Below, piece by piece: positions 60,416-64,000 of a stretch of 64,000 bases of DNA. Positions within the stretch are counted from its first letter, which is position 1, and every line of letters starts with the position of its first letter. The translations under genes were made by a program, and so were the position numbers. Origin of the DNA: Enterovirga aerilata (GTDB lineage Bacteria; Pseudomonadota; Alphaproteobacteria; Rhizobiales; Beijerinckiaceae); the NCBI RefSeq assembly GCF_013044135.1, contig NZ_JABEPP010000003.1, forward strand, positions 62,001-126,000, read 5' to 3'. Under the pieces are notes generated by a model. That model was not told the DNA's origin and made no database searches. It saw only the letters and a program-made list of their open reading frames with translations.

Positions 60416-61642
60416 TCAGTTGCTCTTCGCCACCAGCGGACACTTGCTCTCGGTCAGCGGGCGGAACGACTTGTCGCCCGGGATCGTGTCCACAACCTTG
60501 TAGTAGTCCCACGGCTCCTTGCTCTCCTCGGGCTTCTTGACCTCCATGAGATAGGTGTCGTGGATCAGGAGATTGTCCTCGCGGAGCTTGGCGTTCCGCG
60601 CATACATGTCCTCGATCTTCATGCCGCGCATCGCCGCCAGCACGTCTTCCGCCTTGTCGCTTCCGGCCTTTTCCATCGCCTTGAGGTATTGCAGCACGGC
60701 TGAATAGTCGGAAGCGTGCGTCATGGTCGGCATGCTGCCCATCTGCTTGAAGTAGCGCTGCGCCCAGGCGCGGGACTTCTCGTCCAGGTTCCATTCCCAG
60801 TCGCTCTGCACGACGAGACCCTGCATCGTCTTGAGGCCGAGCGCATGGACGTCGGTGATGAAGACGAGCATGCTGGTCATCTTCTGCTTGGATGAACCGA
60901 GAAGGCCGAATTCGGACGCGGCCTTCAGGCTGTTCACCATGTCAGCGCCGGCATTCGCGAGCGCGACGACCTGCGCTCCGGATTGCTGCGCCTGGAGAAT
61001 GTAGGACGAGAAATCGGACGCTCCGACGGGATGGCGGACGCCCCCGACCATCCTGCCGCCGGCGGCGACCACCATCTCGCCGATCTCCCGCTCGAGCGCG
61101 TGGCCGAAATTGTAGTCCGCCGCGATGGTGAACCACTTCGTCGCGCCGCTCTCCAGGAACTTGCGCGCCGTCGCCTTCGCCTGCGCGTAGGTGTCGCTGC
61201 GCCACTGGACCGTGTAGGGCGAGCACTGCTCCATGTTGAAAGCTGAGCTCGCGGCATTGCTGGCCAGAAAGACGCGCTTCTTCTCCCGCGCGACCGCGGA
61301 GACTGCGAGCGAGGTACCCGAACTCACCACGTCGGCAATCGCGTGGACGCCTTCGACATCGAACCACCTGCGGGCGATGGCGGCCGCGATGTCCGGCTTC
61401 GTCTGGTGATCTGCCGAGATGACCTCGATCGGCCGGCCGAGCACCTTCCCGCCCATATCCTCGACCGCGAGCTTGACGGCGACCACCGCACCTGGCCCGG
61501 AATTGCCCTGGTAGACCGACGACATGTCGGCGATCACCCCGATCTTGATAGGTGCCTGGCTGCTGCCCTGCGCCTGGGCGAGGCCCGCGGCCATCAGCAT
61601 TCCCGCGGCCGCCATCGGGCCGACCAACCTGATCTTGATCAT
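60416..61642 (-). CDS. Orphan ABC transporter substrate-binding protein (Peripla_BP_6)
   Basis: A 408-residue receptor with signal peptide MIKIRLVGPMAAAGMLMAAG ending at AQA. It is a close relative of the protein encoded at 46882-48081, sharing VIADMSSVYQGNSG, SADHQTKPDIA, the SxxxSAF/CxPY region and the C-terminal PWDYYKVVDTIPGDKSFRP. No permease or ATPase is encoded nearby. It is downstream (135 bases) of a VanA-like oxygenase gene on the same strand, which suggests an aromatic acid as ligand. Confidence 0.92.
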   Translation of the reverse strand: MIKIRLVGPMAAAGMLMAAGLAQAQGSSQAPIKIGVIADMSSVYQGNSGPGAVVAVKLAVEDMGGKVLGRPIEVISADHQTKPDIAAAIARRWFDVEGVHAIADVVSSGTSLAVSAVAREKKRVFLASNAASSAFNMEQCSPYTVQWRSDTYAQAKATARKFLESGATKWFTIAADYNFGHALEREIGEMVVAAGGRMVGGVRHPVGASDFSSYILQAQQSGAQVVALANAGADMVNSLKAASEFGLLGSSKQKMTSMLVFITDVHALGLKTMQGLVVQSDWEWNLDEKSRAWAQRYFKQMGSMPTMTHASDYSAVLQYLKAMEKAGSDKAEDVLAAMRGMKIEDMYARNAKLREDNLLIHDTYLMEVKKPEESKEPWDYYKVVDTIPGDKSFRPLTESKCPLVAKSN

Positions 61643-61777
61643 GCGTTTCCCCTCATGCTCTTGTGTTTGGACGGCAGAATCCGCTGCTATTCGACACAGA
61701 ACAGCAACGCTGATCGCGCGCGATTAACCCGCTCCTCATCGGCAAATGAAGAGACGAAAAATATCGCCCGCAGCTCG

Positions 61778-62848
61778 TCAGGCCGCGCGTCCTGTGCCTG
61801 CCTGCAATTCTTCCTGCTCCTGCCGGACGAGACCGTCCATGATGCGCTTGTACCGCACGGGTCCGACGTCGATTTCGAGCAGGCAATACTTCAGCGGATA
61901 CGGTGCTGTGTGCATCACGTTCTGCTGCGCGCGAATGATGCCCTGGTCCTGCTCCTGGAACGCGATGCGGCGCAGGTCGGAGACCTGGCGCTGGATCTCG
62001 GTATCGAGGGGCTCGCCCCAGGAGCGCGGATTCTGCCGGACCGCCGCAAACAGGTAATATGTCGTCTTCTCGGTTTCCGGCGTGAGGAAATGCATCCCGA
62101 AGAAGCCGGTCCCTTCGGCTCGCGGCGCACCCGGCTCCGTCACGCCCGTGTCGTTGATCATGCAGCCGGGGACGTCCCAGCGCATGTCGGCCCACAGGTC
62201 CACCTGCCCGCCGTCGCGCTTGTAGAGGAGGTCGTAGAGGCCCGGCGCCGGGACGTTCGGGACGGAGCGCCCGACGAAGACGGTCGTCCCCTTCTGCTCG
62301 ATGGTCAGATTGGCCTTGATCGTATGCTCGCTGCCGAGGATGCCCTCGTGCACGACCGCCGTATGGCTGAGATCAAGGAGGTTGTCGGTGATCAGCTCCC
62401 AGCTCGCCTCCATGAGGATCCAGTCGCGCTTGCTGACCAGGCGTCCGCTATCCGGGTCGAGGAGGCGGAAATCCGGGATGAGCGCGGGATCCGCCTCCTT
62501 GTCCCCCATCCAGATCCAGATCAGGGAATGCTTCTCGTGCAGCGGGTAGCTGCGCACCTTCATGGCAGGCGGTATCCGTCCATTGCCGTGCGGGTTGTGA
62601 ACGCAGGCCCCGGACCCGTCGAATTCGAGCGCGTGGTACGGGCACCGCACCCGGTCGCCATGCACGATCTTGCCCATCGAGAGCGGAGCGAAGCGATGGG
62701 CGCAGGCATCCGCGATAGCCGCGGGACTTCCGTCCTCCCGCCTGAACATGACGATCGGCTCGTTGAGAAAGGTGCGCGATACGAGCTTGCCGGCCTCGAG
62801 GTCCTGAGACCACAGCGCGACGTACCAGGTATTGCGCAGAAAGCTCAT
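61778..62848 (-). CDS. Rieske non-haem iron oxygenase, VanA-like (vanillate O-demethylase type)
   Basis: A 356-residue oxygenase subunit. The Rieske [2Fe-2S] site is C49-x-H51 (ACAHRFAPLSMG) and C69-x2-H72 (CPYHALEF). The mononuclear iron site fits D155-N...D159-x2-H162-x4-H167 (TDNLLDLSHTAVVHEG). The overall pattern matches VanA and related demethylases (for vanillate, dicamba, toluate), which remove methyl groups from aromatic methyl ethers as formaldehyde. No reductase gene (VanB-like) is adjacent. Adjacent genes are an orphan receptor and a LuxR regulator. Confidence 0.92.
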   Translation of the reverse strand: MSFLRNTWYVALWSQDLEAGKLVSRTFLNEPIVMFRREDGSPAAIADACAHRFAPLSMGKIVHGDRVRCPYHALEFDGSGACVHNPHGNGRIPPAMKVRSYPLHEKHSLIWIWMGDKEADPALIPDFRLLDPDSGRLVSKRDWILMEASWELITDNLLDLSHTAVVHEGILGSEHTIKANLTIEQKGTTVFVGRSVPNVPAPGLYDLLYKRDGGQVDLWADMRWDVPGCMINDTGVTEPGAPRAEGTGFFGMHFLTPETEKTTYYLFAAVRQNPRSWGEPLDTEIQRQVSDLRRIAFQEQDQGIIRAQQNVMHTAPYPLKYCLLEIDVGPVRYKRIMDGLVRQEQEELQAGTGRAA

Positions 62849-62996
62849 CCCAAGTTCCCTCCTTCGAGAGCCGCGCAGGCATTCGGATTCCGCGCGAGCC
62901 GCTTGTGAGCGCGTGAGCGCTTCTCCCGCCCGGATCAGAATGGAATTGGTTCAGGTCCAGGCCACGCGATGTTGCCGGAGGGCGGCAAAGCGGCAA

Positions 62997-63014
62997 GTCA
63001 CGCGAACGCGTGAC
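62997..63014. promoter_or_regulatory. Perfect inverted repeat, operator candidate upstream of the VanA-like gene
   Basis: Arms GTCACGCG and CGCGTGAC with a 2-base centre form an 18-base perfect palindrome in the 186-base gap between luxR and the oxygenase gene. Size and symmetry resemble LuxR-family operators. No T-tract follows on either strand, so a terminator is unlikely. It is about 150 bases upstream of the oxygenase start. Confidence 0.5.
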
Positions 63015-63034
63015 AAGCCGGAGGCCGGAAATGT

Positions 63035-63784
63035 TCAGATGTCGCGGTTCCGCCGGAGGATGAGGGCGAAAAGCTCGTTCTGCGACGTGATGCCGAGCTT
63101 CGCATAGGCGCGCCGGCGGTAGGTGCTTACCGAGTGGAAGGAGAGACCCAGGTCGAGCGCGACGGCCTCGTTCGAGAAACCGAGCAGGACGCGGGCGCAG
63201 ACGGCAGCCTCCCGCTGGGACAATGTCTTGCCGCCGTTCGGCATCTCGAGAAGCGCCGTCAGGCCGGCGACGTCGGGAGCGGGCGGCCTGCTCACGAGGG
63301 CGAGATGGCGCTCGAGCGCGGCCGCGAGGACCGGCTTCATCGCGTCGATGCGCGCGACCTCATCGCCGCAGAAGAAGCCGTTCCGACGGTCACGATACAG
63401 CGTCAGGCAGATCGCCTGGCGGGGCTGGCGCACGATGATGGACAGCTTGCCCGCAATGCCCGGCCCCACGAACAGGCGCTGTGCGTACTCGCTCTCGGCG
63501 ATCTCCTTGACGGCGATCGCCCGCATCTCGACCTCGCGCCGCTCCGAGGGGGCGAACATCGGCCAGAACGGATCGTGCCGGTGGAAGTGTCGAATGTAGT
63601 CCTTGACGAGCGTATGCACGCAGCCGTCCGTCCGGTTGTCCTGCGCGACGAGGGCCTCGATCGGTCGGTCGGGCTCGAACCGGTTCAGAACGACCTGGCG
63701 GACCGACATCTCGCGGCAGAACACGTCGAACAGAGCAGCCCCGAAATCAGGGCTTCCGATGCTGAGTATCAGGTTCTCGAGCAT
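63035..63784 (-). CDS. LuxR-family transcriptional regulator
   Basis: A 249-residue regulator with an N-terminal sensory region (about 1-170, no clear autoinducer-domain signature) and a C-terminal LuxR helix-turn-helix (LSQREAAVCARVLLGFSNEA, SFHSVSTYRRRAYAKLGI). It is directly upstream of the VanA-like oxygenase gene on the same strand and likely controls it. No LuxI synthase gene is present, so it may answer to a plant- or aromatic-derived signal or be an orphan. Confidence 0.88.
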   Translation of the reverse strand: MLENLILSIGSPDFGAALFDVFCREMSVRQVVLNRFEPDRPIEALVAQDNRTDGCVHTLVKDYIRHFHRHDPFWPMFAPSERREVEMRAIAVKEIAESEYAQRLFVGPGIAGKLSIIVRQPRQAICLTLYRDRRNGFFCGDEVARIDAMKPVLAAALERHLALVSRPPAPDVAGLTALLEMPNGGKTLSQREAAVCARVLLGFSNEAVALDLGLSFHSVSTYRRRAYAKLGITSQNELFALILRRNRDI

Positions 63785-63799
63785 CCCGCTTCGACCCGC

Positions 63800-63868
63800 T
63801 CACGTGCTCGCGCGAGCCGGCACGGTGTCGGCGCGGGATGGCCTTGGCGCAGGTGCCTCGTCAGCCAT
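63800..63868 (-). CDS. Possible 22-residue leader ORF before luxR
   Basis: A short frame (MADEAPAPRPSRADTVPARA plus ST) preceded by a strong GAAGGAGG ribosome-binding site. It ends 15 bases before the ATG of the LuxR gene, whose own Shine-Dalgarno is weak. It could couple translation of luxR or be a chance frame; Pro/Ala/Arg-rich composition does not suggest a folded peptide. Confidence 0.3.
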   Translation of the reverse strand: MADEAPAPRPSRADTVPARAST

Positions 63869-64000
63869 GGACGATCCTCCTTCGACTTCCTCCAGCTTGG
63901 GGCATCTTCGCGCCCTTGCATATCGGCCTTGGCCACCTCGTGCCGCAGGGCGCTCAGAGATCGAGAACGAGCTCCCGGTCAAGGGACCGTGACACGCAGA

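Noticed and set aside
1-64000. CRISPR array, prophage or integrative element
   Set aside because: No regularly spaced direct repeats, phage structural or integrase genes, or attachment-site duplication next to tRNA-Arg or ssrA were seen, although both RNA genes are typical integration targets.

Overview
The window is GC-rich (by eye about two thirds or more G+C). It looks like a chromosomal segment of an alphaproteobacterium, most likely of the Hyphomicrobiales/Rhizobiales. The firmest taxonomic evidence is a circularly permuted (two-piece) tmRNA gene at about 53.5-53.8 kb on the minus strand, an arrangement typical of Alphaproteobacteria. Other fitting traits are several TRAP transporters, many FCD-type GntR and IclR regulators, and a dispersed palindrome near 32.46 kb of a kind common between genes in this order. 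I could not see prophage structure or CRISPR arrays, and the only mobile-DNA trace is a doubtful transposase remnant near 59.8 kb.

Layout. 0-7.7 kb: a PIN-domain toxin, ruvA, a complete four-gene B-type (ba3-like) haem-copper oxidase operon (minus strand) divergent from a Crp/Fnr regulator, and small genes (SemiSWEET, Ivy-like lysozyme inhibitor, PilZ, membrane proteins). 7.8-20.6 kb: a class II aldolase, an acyl-CoA synthetase and a split TRAP transporter on the minus strand, divergent from a tightly overlapping plus-strand cluster: CaiB-type CoA-transferase, acyl-CoA dehydrogenase, class I CoA-transferase/hydrolase, alpha-methylacyl-CoA racemase, MaoC hydratase, CitE-like lyase, IclR, second MaoC. 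This reads as uptake, activation, epimerisation, oxidation, hydration and cleavage of a branched-chain acid. 20.8-28.5 kb: a GntR gene, a full Liv-type ABC transporter, D-amino-acid dehydrogenase, an Asp/Glu-racemase-superfamily enzyme and RidA, i.e. an amino-acid (probably D-amino-acid) uptake and oxidation operon.

28.5-38.7 kb: a poorly explained stretch, a TerC-type exporter, small membrane proteins, a BioF2/FemAB-like acyltransferase, and a glyoxylate/2-hydroxyacid region (GlcG-like protein, serine-glyoxylate-type aminotransferase, divergent giant FAD/Fe-S dehydrogenase plus GntR), then a MoeB-like enzyme and an orphan HicB. 38.7-45 kb: a polar amino-acid ABC transporter in an operon with a FAD amine/amino-acid oxidoreductase, a DUF808 membrane protein, tRNA-Arg, and an L,D-transpeptidase.

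45-53.4 kb: TetR and 3-hydroxyacyl-CoA dehydrogenase divergent from an operon of an orphan substrate-binding protein, a GST-like protein, an acyl-CoA ligase, a second GST-like protein, a truncated SDR remnant and a large DmdC-type acyl-CoA dehydrogenase. 53.5-64 kb: permuted ssrA with its own promoter and terminator, a periplasmic pentapeptide-repeat protein, IclR divergent from an HpcH/HpaI aldolase plus a TRAP transporter with fused permease, a second orphan substrate-binding protein, a VanA-like Rieske oxygenase and a LuxR-type regulator.

Overall this is a catabolic accessory region: at least five import-plus-degradation modules, each next to its own regulator, and several with a clear inverted-repeat operator candidate in the controlling intergenic region.
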